64,000 bases of DNA from Paraspadella gotoi (lineage: Eukaryota > Chaetognatha), in assembly GCA_051294375.1 (NCBI GenBank), contig CM119265.1:840089-904088 (forward strand). Direction: 5' to 3'. Positions 11,345 through 25,604 of this stretch are shown here, one piece after another. Both the position numbers and the translations under genes were made by a program. The notes under the pieces are model-generated. The model did no database searches and was not told the DNA's origin. It saw nothing but the letters and a program-made list of their open reading frames with translations. How positions within the stretch are numbered: the first letter of the stretch is position 1; each line of letters opens with the position of its first letter.

Positions 11345-11760
11345 ATGTGACCTTTGTTTTCTCTATTTAAACTCGTTTCCACTTGGACGATTCCATCCAG
11401 TCAAACCTTAAGCTACCTAATCAACACACTTCAAACGCAAACACAAAATTTTTACAACCAATCCATGCTATCAATTATAAATATTGGAATAGTTATGAGT
11501 AAATATAAATAAACAAATTACAAGTAAATAACTTTTATTTTTCCATTAAATTCATTTTACTGGCAACAATTCCCATAATAACTTGTATATCCAAGCTCAA
11601 ATCACAACACTTCTTTACCCAAACAAAAAATTTTATCCAAATCCAATCTATACAATCATGAGTAATTGGAGTTAATGCTATAGTGGACGGACAGATGATT
11701 GACGGACGGCACTGACAACATTTTTTTGCATGATTTATCATAAATTGATGTTCCTGACAT
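11345..11760. repeat. Two partial copies of the GGAC-core dispersed repeat
   Basis: Two units begin TTTAAACTCG and CCATTAAATTC, share the ACGATTCCAT...CAATCCAT...CAATCATGAGTAA blocks, and end in a GGACGGACAGATG core with TTTTTTTGCATGATTTATCA. This is the same family as 3,270-3,545. Confidence 0.65.
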
Positions 11761-13240
11761 AAAGAGATTCACAGCCTCTGTAGGTTTTATAGACACCAAC
11801 AAGATTTCAGAGAGGAGAGTGAAGATCTTTCCAACCTGAGAAAAAATATCGACGGTAGAAAAGTAGGAGATAAAATATGGATGTCCGCCGAAACCTTGCA
11901 TGAGAGATTAATTTAAAAAATAGAAGTCTCACTGACTAAAAAAATGGAAAAAACCGTTTATGCGAAGAGTTCCTGGTTATCGAGTACATGTAGATTGCAT
12001 TCATGGAATAATAGCGAGAGAACATATTCAAAAGAATGAGTAAAACCATGCTTTAATGAACACTTATATGTCATTCCACGAGATAATTGTGCATCAGAAG
12101 AAGACCAAAAAACGAATATTTCTGTTTCTCCCACTCTACAAATACAAGATTCTGGCTAACATCCTAGTGTGATCTACATATATCGGCACACCGAAGTCAA
12201 TTGTGTCATCATCCCAAGGCACGTGAGGAGACAAGTCCAGGCACTGGCTCTAATTAATGACTAAAGGAATCATTAACAATTATGCAGAAAGCAACTCTAT
12301 TTCAGACATCTACCAGCCACGCAGAGCAGCACGAAAATACTGGCACAGGTTTTTATTATGGTTTTCTGCGATGGTGTGTAACGAACACACGTTACATGCA
12401 TAATTATGGAAGACATAGGGTACAGCTTGATCAAATAACAGAGCGTGTAACTATCAAGTAGAGTTATTATTAACAAGCCTATGGATTCCCAAATGGCATC
12501 GCTAGGTGGATCATAGGGGCTCACTAGGTGTTAGAACGGACTTTCAGTCACATTTTACAGGCGACCACCGGACACTCTATGAAACCAAACAATAAAGCAC
12601 CGTACATGTTCTTGTCATGTGGTTTTGGGTAGGAGGCGAATAAACCTCCCCTCCTGCTACAGCATATAGCCGTCTCTCGAAATCGGATTGATACAAACAA
12701 TTGCTAATAACGACCAACCAACACTTTCAGGCCAGGCAAGCACTGAGCCATCACCTACCAATCGCCGCGCCTCCTAGATAGTCTTTTGTGTCTCTTCGGT
12801 GAATTGTTATTGGTAGAAAGTTCGTCATCTAAGTTGAGGCATGTCGCCTGATGTGTTGTTGGCGGAAAGTGCGACGCCAGGTTGAGGCATGTTGCCTGAA
12901 AGTGTTGTTGTTGCTGTTGTGTTCGGAAGTCGGGCTCACCAATGAAAAGACAGTCATTATTGTTTGAGTTAGTGACAAGAACCGTTCAATATAAGCATTC
13001 CCTGAGCTTTGGATCAGGCTGTAACACTATGTTACAGTTGGATTAAGCGCCATGTCTCTCTTAACTGCGAGGCGACCACCAGGCGAAAACCCTGGACATT
13101 TGCGTTGGGAGGCAAATGAGTTGCCTCCTGCAGCAATGGCCGCTGATGAACGGTTGGTGGATTTTAGTCCACTATAGAATCTTTATCGGCTTTCTTTTTC
13201 TATCTTTGTCAATATTTCTGTCTATTCATTAAAACTTTAT
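11750..13240. other. Low-fidelity turnaround between inverted arms
   Basis: Sequence here is a garbled version of DNA that appears more cleanly at about 24,450-25,280: phrases such as GACACAAAAGAC, CAGGCAACATGCC and GCTCAGGGAATGC recur, some reversed. From about 12,780 the text is the reverse complement of about 25,070-24,700. The centre (about 12,300-12,780) matches neither arm well. I read it as the end of one read pass and start of the reverse pass, with no gene in it. Confidence 0.55.
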
Positions 13241-16200
13241 CCTTGAAACTTCTTTCGTTTATGAGATTTTCCTTGTCAATGTTTTTTCCATTTTTTAGTC
13301 GGATCAGCTCTTCAGCAGGTTCCGACTCTATAATCCACTTTTCAGTCCGTCGGTCCCCCCCAAATCTTGTTGGTCTTTCAAGGGATATGTCAGAACATCA
13401 ATTTATGATAAATCATGCAAAAAAATGTTGTCAGTCCGTCGTCATCCATCTGTCCTCCACCTTATAGCATTAAACTCCAATTACTCATGATTGGATAGAT
13501 GGATTGAGATAAAATTTTTGTGTGGGTAGAAAGTGTGTGATTGAGCTGGATATAAAGTTTGATGGAATTGTGCCAGTTAAAATGAGTTTAAATGGAAAAA
13601 TTAAAAGTCATATTTACTTGAATTTGTTTATTTATATTTACTCATAACTATTCCAATTATTTATAATTTGATAGATGGATTGTGTAAAAATTTTGTGTTT
13701 GCGTTTGAAAGTGTGTGATTAAGGTAGCTTAAGGTTTATGAGATCGTCCAAGTGGAAACGAGTTTAAATAGAGAAAACAAAGGTCACATTATTTGAATTC
13801 TTTTACAATATCATCGAAGGTGGAATCAGATCAAGAAAAGGATACTAAATCAAATCGGAATAAATAGGAATCAAACCGGATCAGCAACTCGGGTGAAAAA
13901 CTCCATCCGTCTGTCTGTCTGTAGGATTGTTTGAAGCGCTCGCGTTCTCTCTCGTCCATCAGACTCTCGAATCTTTTATGATTTAATAAATGTCCAACAT
14001 TTTTAGTAACAAACGAAACGTGTTGTTTCATGCTGAAAAGAGTTTATTAGTTACGAGAAACGTTCACGATACTAAGAAGAGAATACACTAATTTATACTA
14101 ATACATCAGTGTTATCTGATGATACACAGTAAAATATTTTTTGTGAAAAAAAATAATCGACATATTATTGACCGGGACATCAGCGGACTCATTTTCAAGG
14201 TTTAAACATAGTGATAAAGGTTAAGCAAAGGCTTCAGCATCATGTGTTACCTTAATGTTTTTTTCCGGAAATTTGTTTTCTTGATGCCATCACAGGAATG
14301 ACCCAGTAGATGGATCTGATAGACCAACGGTTTTAATTCTCCTCAATTACATTAAGGCGTAGTGAAAGTTACATACGAAAATTCTAAAAGTCAATTATGA
14401 TAACATACCATCAGTGAACATTAATTTGAAAAAAAAATTTAATTTTATGCTTTTAATTTTCGCAGTAGGCTATATTTATATATAGTACTATCCTTATAAA
14501 ATCGAAAAATTTCAAAAATAGGCTTTTTCTTAATTTTGATTGCAGATTTGAATTCCTCGTCAAAAGTTGATAAAAGAAAATATAAATCATTTTTAAAAAT
14601 TCTCTCATTAAGTGGTTAAAAATTAAAAAAACTATATTTAATATATAAAAAGTTAATTTTCAGCTTAAAATATAGCTTTTTCTAATTTTTGATCCACTTA
14701 ATGAAGAATTTTCAAAAAAGGTTATATTTCTTTTTTATCAACTTTTTATGACGAATCCAAATCTGCAAAATCTTAAAAAAACACTGTTTTGAAATTTTAA
14801 CATTTATTGGTTTAGTACTAGTATAAAAATGGCCTACTGCGTAAATTGTCAAAATTTATTTATGAATTTTTTATTATATAAATGTTCATTAGTATAATAT
14901 CGTTCGTTCCTCACTTTTAAAATTTTATTAAAGTTAAATTTTGAAATTTTACTACGCCCTATTAACCATGTTACTTCTTTCATTGATTCTGTGTACAAAC
15001 AAATGTAACTTTAAAAAAGCATCGCAGGAGAATCAACCTGACCCAAAAGCAGGAATGGGATTGAAGGATCGGACAATATCCGCAGAATCGGAATCGAGGA
15101 ATCATGATTGGTCAAAGGCAGAATCGGATCGACCAATGAGCTTGCAGAAACAAATGGAATGTAAAAATGACTCTTGCCTTCGATCCTCTTCCTTAGATAT
15201 AAATAGATCTAGCTTTTAAGTTTCAGGAGAATTGATCTGGACTCTGGATGTGTCTCACCGTCACCATTTTTTCAGAATAAATCTTATTTATTCATCAAAA
15301 ACCATGAGTTTTCTAATGTGTAGGGTGGAATTGAACCCACGCCTCCGAAGAGATAGTACTAGATTATTGTATTTATTTTACAATGTTTTTACACTTTTAA
15401 AAATTCCCCGGATTATGCTGAGAAAAAAAATGATGTGTTTATTACTTTATCACTTTACAATTTTTTTTTGCGCAAGGAAAATAAAAAAAAATTTAGAAAC
15501 GATAGGAAAGATGAAGAGAAAAATTAGGGTGAGTTGGGGAGGTTGGTTAGCTGGTTAGGAAACTTAATCCTGGGTAGGTTAAACCTAGGGGAGAGGCCTG
15601 ATTGGGCGCTACTCTGAAGGTGGCTCCTATCTAGGGATACGGGCTGACTGTTATCCCAACAGGGAGAAGAAAGTAAGTAGGGTAGTAATAATGGTAAAAA
15701 AAGGTCACATAGGACACAGCAAAATACAATTAACGTAAGAGGGATAAAGGAAAGGCAGTTCGCGCGGTCTTGGTAGCCCTTGCGCAGTGAGTGCCGAGAG
15801 AGAGGGAGCCCGATGCACTCTAGATGGAGGAGGAGATGAGAGAGGAGAGGCGATGAGAGAGAGGAGGAGGGGGACGTTGAGAGGGGGAAGAGGAAGCCCG
15901 GCGAGAGGAGAGAAGGCCTGGCGGTAGGGGGGGTATATCTTGAAAATATTACTTTTTCGCATAACAGTTTATGTTTGTACATTTTGTATTTCAAGATCAA
16001 GTCTCATCTTTCAATATCTTTTTATATAGTATTTTTTTTAAATGCTTCTTTTTGTTTTAAATTCCTATTTTTTTTTCGGCCGATAGAAGAAAAAATTTTT
16101 GGCAAACACTTCCAGTCCCTACCAAAGAGAGAAAAAAAAGAAAAAAATACTTTTCCTTTACAGGAAGGAATGCTATACGAAAGTATGGGCGTTGACTACC

Positions 16201-17793
16201 GTGGGGCTTTATCTAAACTTCAGCTGGAGTTAACTGCCATAAATTGGGCTACAGTGGAACGAAAAGAAAATAGACCAGACAAGTAAAATATGCCCATTAG
16301 TTTAAACCTGTATATAATCATTACATATTTAATTAAGATACAATTTCCTCGTTATATAATTTCAACTGTAAATCCATATTATTTTTCACTAATATTTTAA
16401 TAAAATTTACTATTTTGACTCCCTTCTACTTCGATGAAAATACTGTTTAAAGAACTCCATGATAAAAGAAATAAGTTGGTGTTTACAACAGGTCAAAGGG
16501 GATATTTGCACGAGAAAATCTAGCACAACCAATAACGTTAAATAATCAAAATTAATCATAAATTTTAATTATATTTATTAAAGTTCTTTACTTAACAAAA
16601 AAAGACATTTTAATATTTTGGATTAACTATTTTATTATAAAAAAGCTTAAAGATTTAGAGTTGTAACCAATTAATTTCATATATTTTAACATCTTCTAAA
16701 GATAAACTTTTATCATAAAGCATTTGAAAAAAGTTTTACAGTATGTTTACTTTTAATAAGTATCAATTGTTGTTAAATATTTTCATTGTCATTACTCATT
16801 TATTTTCTGCAAAAAATTTGTTAACATCTATCTGAAAAAATTACCATTTAAATTTTATTATTTTATTATTTATGTGATTTCTGACTTTAACAACTTATTT
16901 CACATTGTAATTTAAAGCATAACGTTACTTAGTCTGGTTGTGTTCTTGAAAATTTACTTAGAAACCATTTAGTGCGTATGGTTCGCCAGGCATGGCAGTG
17001 GGTACTGGCGTTCATCCCCGTGCCTCAACATCAGCCGCGTGCCTCTAATCTTACTCGCGACTTTCATTATATTTGCTACTTTATAACAGGCGAGGTCACA
17101 GTGGAGGGTACTGGCGACATCGCCATGGGATGGGGAAGTCGCCAACCAACTAGAACAACACCCGCGACTCATGCGTGAATCGTCGTAGACACGCTATTTG
17201 AATGAACTCCAACTTAGGTTTGTACTTGCAGACTTTTTCATTCTTCAACTTTTTAACAATAGTAAAAGGTGTTGCGTGGCTTGTCATATTATTATTTTTA
17301 AATCTACAAAAAGGTGAAATAACTTTTATTTTTTTTTTTGAGTAGTTTTAACTTCGAACTTCGATCTTTACTTTTGTTATCTCTTTCATTGTATAATGGT
17401 AATAAACATTTAATGTGTTATAGATTAGTGAAAGATACATTTTTCATTTTTGGGAATTAATTATTATAATAAAATTTTATTGATAGAATGGAACTAAAAA
17501 ATAATAATGTGCTGATATTATTATTATTAATATGGCCCATCTTATTCTTCCTTTGCTGCTCCACCAAAAGGCAAACCAGGGCAACACTCAACAGTATAGG
17601 TGAGATACAAAAAGTTTACAGATAATTTCTTTTTTGATGGATTACAAAAAGGTTATCATAAATTGGTTTCAATTTCTCTTTCATTTGTTTTAAATATTTA
17701 TAATTAATTTTCAAAAGCTGATACACTTGATAAGCAAGCAGGAGAAAATAAACAACTGGAGGATACACACAATAAAATCATGAAAAACGGACA
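13240..17793 (-). other. Inverted duplicate of about 6,780-11,750 (probable assembly artefact)
   Basis: Read on the minus strand this block repeats the left arm feature by feature: GGAC repeat, fold-back MITE (about 14,350-14,960), tRNA-Leu-like piece, pyrimidine block, kringle exon (about 16,165-16,284), fold-back element (about 16,990-17,160) and the gene A signal-peptide exon (17,488-17,599, on the plus strand here, one base inserted in the hydrophobic core). It stops inside the gene A main exon at the 25-N gap. Differences from the left arm are mostly 1-2-base indels, the signature of raw long reads rather than evolutionary divergence. Confidence 0.75.
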
Positions 17794-17818
17794 NNNNNNN
17801 NNNNNNNNNNNNNNNNNN
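17794..17818. other. Assembly gap of exactly 25 N
   Basis: Twenty-five N separate an inverted copy of gene A from a forward copy. A fixed short gap of this size is characteristic of some long-read gap-filling tools when the two extensions do not meet. Confidence 0.95.
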
Positions 17819-19830
17819 AAAAGGATATAGAATTTTCATCATCTAACCTTGGTTTCATCATGCTCAAAAAAAAGAAAACACCACGTTTTTAGAATCTATT
17901 TTTATATCATTTGTCCCTAAACACAAGCAGGACTGGCAGGTCTCCTGTAAATAAAGAGTTTGGATTCAAGTTTAACACACTGCTAATATTTTCAAGAGTA
18001 ACTTCAAGATGGTCGCTGAAATTTTGCAATACTGTGCCCATTTACAAAAAGCTGAACGAACATTGGGTATAGAAAATCAGTTATTGATGCTGGCAATTTC
18101 TGGATCTCCTTCCTTTAACTTCAACTGTTGTTTGATGAATTCTGATTTTGGTACTTTATTTGAGCTCCAGCATTTCTTTTAGATGCCTTAACGTTTTGCG
18201 TGATTCGCTTTGTGTATTTTGAAGCTTTTTGACTGTTTTATTGTATTTGGTTCCGAATACCCAAAAGCTGAATCCCCATGAGACTGTTTTTGTTTTGTAG
18301 CACTCTTTTAAAACTCCCATCATTTCCTGCAAACTCATGATTGGTGCTTGACTGGCATAATTAGAATGCCGAATTCATAAGGATTCTTTTTTAAAGTTTT
18401 CTCGATGATTTTTTAATTGACCTCCAAACTTTGCAGATTTTACAAATGTGTTCCCCATCTTAAAATAAAATTCTGATATTTAAAATGCCCAGATTTTTTA
18501 AATAGAGACTTTGGAAGTTGTAAAAATTCTGAAAAAAAATCAATAAAAAAATCTGAAGGCTTTTATTTCATCAAGTGCGACTTCAAAAAATTTTAATCTT
18601 GCTTCTAAATTGAGCAAATCATGTGTATAGCTGAGCCCCAATATTTTTTGAAGCAGAGTTTAAAATGCTTCCTGACTTTGCTTTCTAGATCCTGATTTTT
18701 TACATTACTTTTTTCCAGGAGCCCTGATCTCAGTTCCAAAACTGATGAATTGACCAGATGGCTGGTGCAACCAAGGTTTAGGCTCCTGCGTTCTGCCTCC
18801 AGCTTTTGGTCCGCTCAGTACTCCAGCTGAGCTTCCCAGCCCGCTGCTCCAACCAGAACCATCTCCCACAAGGGACTTCAATCAAACAAAACTCCCACCT
18901 CAGTGCTTTGCCTTGACTTGTGATTTTGCTCTCCGATTTGAAACATTGGATTGCTGCTGGAAGATGTTGCTGCTTTTCTTGTAATAGGTGAATGTTTTGG
19001 AAGCATCTTGAAAAGTCTTCGGTTCGATGGTATAATCATATAATATCCAAAGCATTCATCGCAACAGGAGTGCTTTATCCATGAACATCTTCTTCTTTGC
19101 AACATATTCTTCTGAATATACTGTCGCCTTTCGTGACTCTGAATGAATAATACCCTGTTCGCCTAACCCATCATCAATCCAACCCTCCCAATTAAATTAC
19201 TCTGCTTCCAGTTTTTTGACCGAGCAGTCGAGGTGAGTTCAATTAAGGCAAAATTCATGAACAAGGATCTCCTAACTTGATAGTTGCTACCCAAAGAATA
19301 CCATTCATGAGTGCAATTCCAACAGCCCACTGGCCAAGTTGATGCTGCTTGATTTTCTCGCTCTTTATTTTGTTTCTTTAATGCTATTGCTGAATAGCCT
19401 CATTTTCCAACAGAAGGTTCAAACTCATTAATTCCTCAAATCCTTGCACAGGGCTTCAAAAATCCACTTCTTTCGGCTCGCAGATAAGATTTAAGGCATC
19501 AACTGCTTCTTTGACCTCATTCTTTGAAAATAAGTTGTTCCGGTTTTTCATGATTTTATTGTGTGTATCCTCCAGTTGTTTATTTTCTCCTGCTTGCTTA
19601 TCAAGTGTATCAGCTTTTGAAAATTAATGTTATAATATTTAAAACAAATGAAAGAGAAATTGAAACCAATTTATGAAACCTTTTTGTAATCCATCAAAAA
19701 AGGAAATTATCTGTAAACTTTTTGTATCTCACCTATACTGTTGAGTGTTGCCCTGGTTTCTTTTGTGGAGCAGCAAAGGAAGATAAGATGGGCCATATTA
19801 ATAATAATAATATCAGCAAATTATTTATTT
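17819..19830 (-). pseudogene. Error-rich duplicate of gene A 5' region (MACPF exon and signal exon)
   Basis: This stretch aligns to about 5,138-7,060 (start, MACPF signature, Gly/Ala region, signal exon) but has an indel every 10-30 bases, so no long frame survives. The best short frames (18,338-18,156; 19,105-18,878) still show fragments such as GFSFWVFGTKYNK. It is catalogued as a broken copy, but the error pattern says it is probably an uncorrected read of gene A, not a real pseudogene. Confidence 0.7.
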
Positions 19831-20714
19831 TTAGTTCCATTCTATAATAAAATTTTATTATAATAATTAATTCCAAAAATGAAAAATGTATCTTTCACTA
19901 ATCTATAACACATTAATGTTTATTACCATTATACAATGAAGAGATAACAAAAGTAAAGATCGAAGTTCGAAGTTAAAACTACTCAAAAAAAAAATAAAAG
20001 TATTTCACCTTTTGTAGATTTAAAAATAATAATTGACAAGCCACCAACACCTTTTACCTATTGTAAAAGTTGAAGAATGAAGAAAGTCTGCAAGTACAAA
20101 ACCTAAGTTGAGAGTTCATTCAAATAGCAGAGTCTACGACGATTCACGCATGAGTCGCGAGGTGTTGTTCAGTTAGTGGCGACTTCCCATGGCGATGTCG
20201 CCAGTACCTCCACTGGCTGACCTCGCTGTTATAAAGTAGCAAATATAATGAAAGTCGCGAGTAAGATTAGAGGCACGCGGCTGATGTTGAGACGGGGATG
20301 AACGCAGTACCCCCACTGGCGACATCGCCATGGCAAAGTCGCCAACCAACTAGAACCGTTACTTCATTGAAAGTTAAAGTCAAATCCTAAAAAAAAAATA
20401 AAAAATTATTAAATGGTAATTTTTTCAGATAAGTTAACAATTTTGCATATAAAGAGAAATACAATAACAATCATTTAACAACAATTCGACTTAGGTAAAA
20501 GTCATCTGTAAAACTTTCTTTTTGATAAAAGTTTTATCTTTGAAGATGTTAATGTGACTGAATTATATTGGTTGTCCAACTCTAAATCTTAGCTTTTATA
20601 ATTAATACAGTTTGAAACTCCAAAAAATATAAAAGATCTTTTTTGTTAAGTAAAGAACTTTTAAATTAATGTAAATTATGATTCAATTTTGTTATTGTAG
20701 TTTATTGTTGTGCT

Positions 20715-20835
20715 TTCAGCCATTTTTCTCGTATGCAATATCCCCAGTTTGATCCTGTTGTATAACACCAAGGCTTTTGCTTTATCTGGTGTTTCTACAG
20801 TAGTTTTCATCGAGTCCAGGCCAAGGGACGTTCTA
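20715..20835 (-). CDS. Gene B: kringle second-half exon, duplicate copy with indels
   Basis: This is the same exon as 7,987-8,101 (ENYCRN and [10 protein letters not shown] still readable) with several single-base insertions and deletions. It is regarded as the same genomic exon assembled twice. Confidence 0.6.
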
Positions 20836-21587
20836 AAATATAAATTATATAAAATTTATTGTTGAGAAAATAAATATGGATTTACATTGAAATTTATATT
20901 AACGGAGGAAAATTGTATCTTCATTTAAATATTAGGCAGGAACAGGTTGAAAACTAGAAGTTCTCTCAAATAAAATATGGTAAAGCTACTGTTAAGAGAA
21001 ATATGCAAAATAAAAAATATTTTAAAAAATTATTTCAGTTAAAAGCGCACGGAAGCCTTTAAAAGATTATTTTATAACTATATAAAGTTAAAAATTTTTT
21101 TTTTAAATTTTTACAATTTTTTTGATAGTTTTGATAGAGCTTAAAAGTTAGATAAATGTATAATACAAAATTTTAAATTTTTTTTTTGCATTTTATTGAT
21201 AAAATTTTAAAAAAACCTTAAAATTCGCCAAATGATGATGATGAATGATGATTTTTTAACGTTTTTTTTGTTTTTAACCAATTCTTGTCAAAATTTTAAA
21301 AAATTGTCAATACTAACTTTTCATTTAACTTTTCAAGCTCATAAGAATCCGTTCTAAAAAAATTTTAAAAAAATTTTTTCATGTGATATATTAATAAATA
21401 TTTAAAAGCTCAGTTGCAACAACTCAATGAACTAATTCAAAAAGTTCATTGAAAATCGATTTAGTAATGGAAGAAAAAAGAAATTTTTTTGAGAGAATTT
21501 AAAAGTTATAAAAAGTGTTCAATTTTGGCCCGCCTTATTAAATATGTAATGATTTATATAGGTTTAAACTAATGGGCATAGTTTTAC

Positions 21588-21708
21588 TTGTCTGGTCTAT
21601 TTTCTTTTCGTTCCACTGTAGCCCAATTATGGCAGTTAACTCCAGCTGAAGTTTTAGATAAAGCCCCACGGTAGTCAACGCCCATACTTTCGTTATAGCA
21701 TTCCTTTC
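21588..21708 (-). CDS. Gene B: kringle first-half exon, duplicate copy (intact)
   Basis: The exon is identical in protein to 8,857-8,977, with acceptor and donor kept. In the continuous right-hand contig it lies 3.6 kb downstream of the last FTP exon (25,311), giving gene B its physical link to the kringle. Confidence 0.8.
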
Positions 21709-24700
21709 CTGTAAAAGGAAAAGTATTTTTTTCTTTCTTTTTCTCTCTTTGGTAGGGACTGGAAGTGTTTGCCAAAAATTTATTTCTCTATCGGCCGAAA
21801 AAAAAATAGGGAATTTAAACAAAAAGAAGGCATTTAAAAAAAAATACTATATAAAAGATATTGAAAGATGAGACTTGATCTTTGAAATACAAAATGTACA
21901 AACATTAAACTGTTATGCGAAAAAGTAATATTTTCAAGATATACCCCCCCTACCGCCAGGCCTTCTCTCTCTCTCGCCGGGCTTCCTCTTCCCCCTCTCA
22001 ACGTCCTCCCCCTCCTCTCCTCCTCTCTTCTCATCGCCTCTCTCCTCATCCCTAGGAGTGCATCGGGCTCCCTCTCTCTCGGCACTCACTGCGCAAGGGC
22101 TACCAAGACCGCGCGAACTGCCTTTTCTCCTTTATCCCTCTTACGTTAATTGTATTTTGCTGTGTCCTATGTACCTTTTTTTTACCATTATATACCTTAC
22201 CCTACTTACTTTCTTCTCCCTGTTTGGATAACAGTCAGCCCGTATCCCTAGATAGGAGCCACCTTCAGAGTACGCGCCCAATCAGGCCTCTCCCCTAGGT
22301 TTAACCTACCCCAGGATTAAGTTTCCTAACCAGCTAACCAACCCTCCCAACTCACCCTAATTTTTTCTTCCATCTTTCCTAATCGTTTATTAAATTTTTA
22401 TTTTCCTTGCGCAAAAAAAAATTGTAAAGTGATAAAGTAATAAACACATCATTTTTTTTCTCAGCACTAATCCGGAATTTTTAAAAGTGTAAAAACATTG
22501 TAAAATAATACAATAATCTAGTACTATCTCTTCGGAGGCGTGGGTTTCAATTCCCACCACATTAAGGAAAAACTCATGGGTTTTTGGAGAATAAATAAGA
22601 TTTATTCTGAGAATAAAATGGTGACGGTGAGACACATCCAGGAGTCCAGATCAATTCTCCTGAAACTTAAGAAGCTAGATCTATTTATATCTAAGGAAGA
22701 GGATCGAAGGCAAGAGTCATTTTTACAATTCCATTGTTTCTGCAAGCTCATTGGTCGAATCCGATTCTGCCTTGACCAATCATGATTCCTCGATTCCGAT
22801 TCTGCGGATATTGTCCGACCTTCAATCCCATTCTGCTTTTGCAGGTTGATTCTCCTCCGATGCTATTTTTAAAGTTTACATTTTTTGTACACAGAATCAA
22901 TGAAGAAAGTAAGCATGGTTAATAGGGCGTAGTAAAATTTCAAAATTTAACTTTAATTAATTTTTAAAAGTGAGGAACGAACGATATTATACTAATGAAC
23001 ATTTATATAATAAAAAAATTCATAATAAATTTTACAATTTACGCAGTAGGCCATTTTTATACTAGTACTAAACCAATAAATGTTAAAATTTCAAAACAGT
23101 TTTTTTAAGATTTTGCAATTTGGATTCGTCATAAAAAGTTGATAAAAAAGAATATAACTCTTTTTGAAAAATTCTTCATTAAGTGGATCAAAAATTAGAA
23201 AAAGCTATATTTTAAGCTGAAAATTAACTTTTTATATATTAAATATAGTTTTTTTAATTTTTAACCCACTTAATGAGAGAATTTTTAAAAATGATTTATA
23301 TTTTCTTTTATCAACTTTTGACGAGGAATTCAAATCTGCAATCAAATTAAGAAAAGCCTATTTTTGAAATTTTTTCGATTTTATAAGGATAGTACTATAT
23401 ATAAATATAGCCTACTGCGAAAATTTAAAAGCATAAAATTAAAAATTTTTTTTTACAAATTAATGTTCACTGATGGTATGTTATTCATAATTGACTTTTA
23501 GAATTTTCGTATGTAACTTTCACTACGCCTTAATGGTTAATTGAGGAGAATTAAAACCGTTGGTCTATCAGATCCATCTACTGGTCCACTTCCTGTGATG
23601 GCATCAAGAAAACAAATTTCCGGAAAAAAAACATTAAGGTAACACATGATGCTGAAGCCTTTGCTTAACCTTTATCACTATGTTTTAAACCTTGAAAATG
23701 AGTCGCTGATGTCCCGGTCAATAATATGTGCGATTTTTTTTTCACAAAAAATATTTTACTGTGTATCATCAGATAACACTGATGTATTAGTTATAAATTA
23801 GTGTATTCTTCTCTTAGTATCGTGAACGTTTCTCGTAACTAATAAACTCTTTTCAGCATGAAAACAACACGTTTCGTTTGTTACTAAAAATGTTGGACAT
23901 TTATTAATCATAAAAAGATTCGAGAGTCTGATGGACGAGAGAGAGAACGAGCGCTTCAAACAATCCTACAGACAGACAGACGGATGGAGTTTTCACCCGA
24001 GTTTGCTGATCCGGTTTGATTCCTATTTAATTCCGATTTGATTTAGTTCCTTTTCTTGATCTGATTCCACCTTCGATGTATTGTAAAAGAATTCAAATAA
24101 TGTGACCTTTGTTTTCTCTATTTAAACTCGTTTCCACTTGGACGATTCATAACCATTCAAACGCCAAACACAAAAATTTTTACACAATCCATCTATCAAA
24201 TTAATAAATAATGGAATAGTTATGAGTAAATATAAATAAACAAATTCAAGTAAATAGACTTTTAATTTTTCCATTTAAACTCATTTTAACTGGCACAATT
24301 CCATCAAACTTTATTTCCAGCTCAATCACACACTTTCTTTACCCACACAAAAATTTTATCTCAATCCATCTATCCAATCATGAGTAATGAGTTTAATGCT
24401 TAAGGTGGAGGACAGATGGATGACGGACGGACTGACAACATTTTTTTGCATGATTTATCATAAATTGATGTTCTGACATGATCCCTTGAAAGACCAACAA
24501 GATTTGGGGGGGACCGGACGACTGAAAAAGTGGATTATAGAGTCGGAACCTGCTGATAGGCTGATCCGACTAAAAAATGGAAAAAACATTGACAAGGAAA
24601 ATCTCATAAACGAAAGAAGTTTTCAAGGATAAAGTTTTAATGAATAGACAGAAATTATTGACAAATATAGAAAAGAAGCACGATAAAGATTCTATAGTGG

Positions 24701-25310
24701 ACTAAAATCACCACCGTTCATCAGCGGCCATTGCTGCAGGAGGCAACTCATTTGCCTCCCAACGCAATGTCCAGGGTTCGCCTGGTGGTCGCCTCGCAGT
24801 TAAGAGAGACATGGGCGCTTAATCCAACTGTAACATAGTGGGTTACAGCCTGATCCAAAGCTCAGGGAATGCTTATAATTGAACGGTTTCTGTCACTAAC
24901 TCAAAACATAATGACTGTCTTTTCATTGGTGAGCCCGACTTCCGAACACAACAGCAACAACAACACTTTCAGGCAACATGCCTCAACCTGGCGTCGCACT
25001 TTCCGCCAACAACACATCAGGCGACATGACACAACTACCTAACATCAATTGAAGAGACACAAAAGACTTTCCCTAGGGGAGGGGGGATGTAAGGTGGGCT
25101 AAATCAACCAACCGTCATTCAGCCGGCTATTGGTGAGGAGGCAGCTATTCGCCTCCCAACCCAAATGTCGGGTTTCTAGGCCGGTGGTCGCCTGTAACAT
25201 GGTTTAAACAGCCTGATTCCAAAGCTCAGGAACTGCTTATATTGAACGGTTCTGTCACTTACTCATAACAATAATTACTGTTTCTTCAACTCAAATAATA
25301 AAGAACTCAC

Positions 25311-25478
25311 GTATTTCTTCTGGCTGAAATATTTGAACTTCGCAAATGTTAATGATTCCTTTAGTCTTTAAAATCCTCACTCTGTCTCCCTCAGTGCCTG
25401 GGAGGCAATACACTTCAAGCAAAGGATCGAAAGATTTGTAGGAGGAAAAAGAAATTTCGTTTTGCTTGTAGCAACCAT
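25311..25478 (-). CDS. Gene B: extra FTP C-terminal-type exon before the kringle
   Basis: After CTTCAG the exon reads GCYKQNEISFSSYKSF, then LEVYCLPGTEGDRVRIL and INICEVQIFQPEEI, with donor GTGAGT (phase 1). It is the FTP last-quarter module (ICEVQIFQ) without its own first half, directly after a complete FTP domain. The 'CLPGTEGD' loop replaces the usual CGDxGIxGD calcium loop. The phase joins to the kringle exon as R-KEC. Confidence 0.8.
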
Positions 25479-25604
25479 CTGAAGACAAAAGTGAGAGGTT
25501 ACATTTTATGTCAAGTTACAAATCATCACAAGACAATACTGAACTAAGTAAAACGATGACTCATTTTAAAATTATTTATTGGCAACAATTGTTCCTTTGC
25601 TCAC

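Larger units (their letters stand above)
19830..25100. other. Error-rich duplicate of intergenic and gene B 3' DNA
   Basis: It continues the forward copy of about 7,060-11,750: fold-back element, kringle exons, pyrimidine block, tRNA-Leu-like piece, fold-back MITE and GGAC repeat, followed by DNA matching the reverse complement of 13,500-12,780. Indel density is lower around 21,540-22,900. This copy reads continuously into the clean gene B exons at 25,311, so it shows the likely true order of the locus. Confidence 0.7.

Noticed and set aside
13240-17793. Genuine inverted gene duplication
   Set aside because: Same intergenic repeats and introns at near-identity with mainly indel differences, a garbled centre and an adjacent 25-N gap favour an artefact; kept open as a testable point in the findings.
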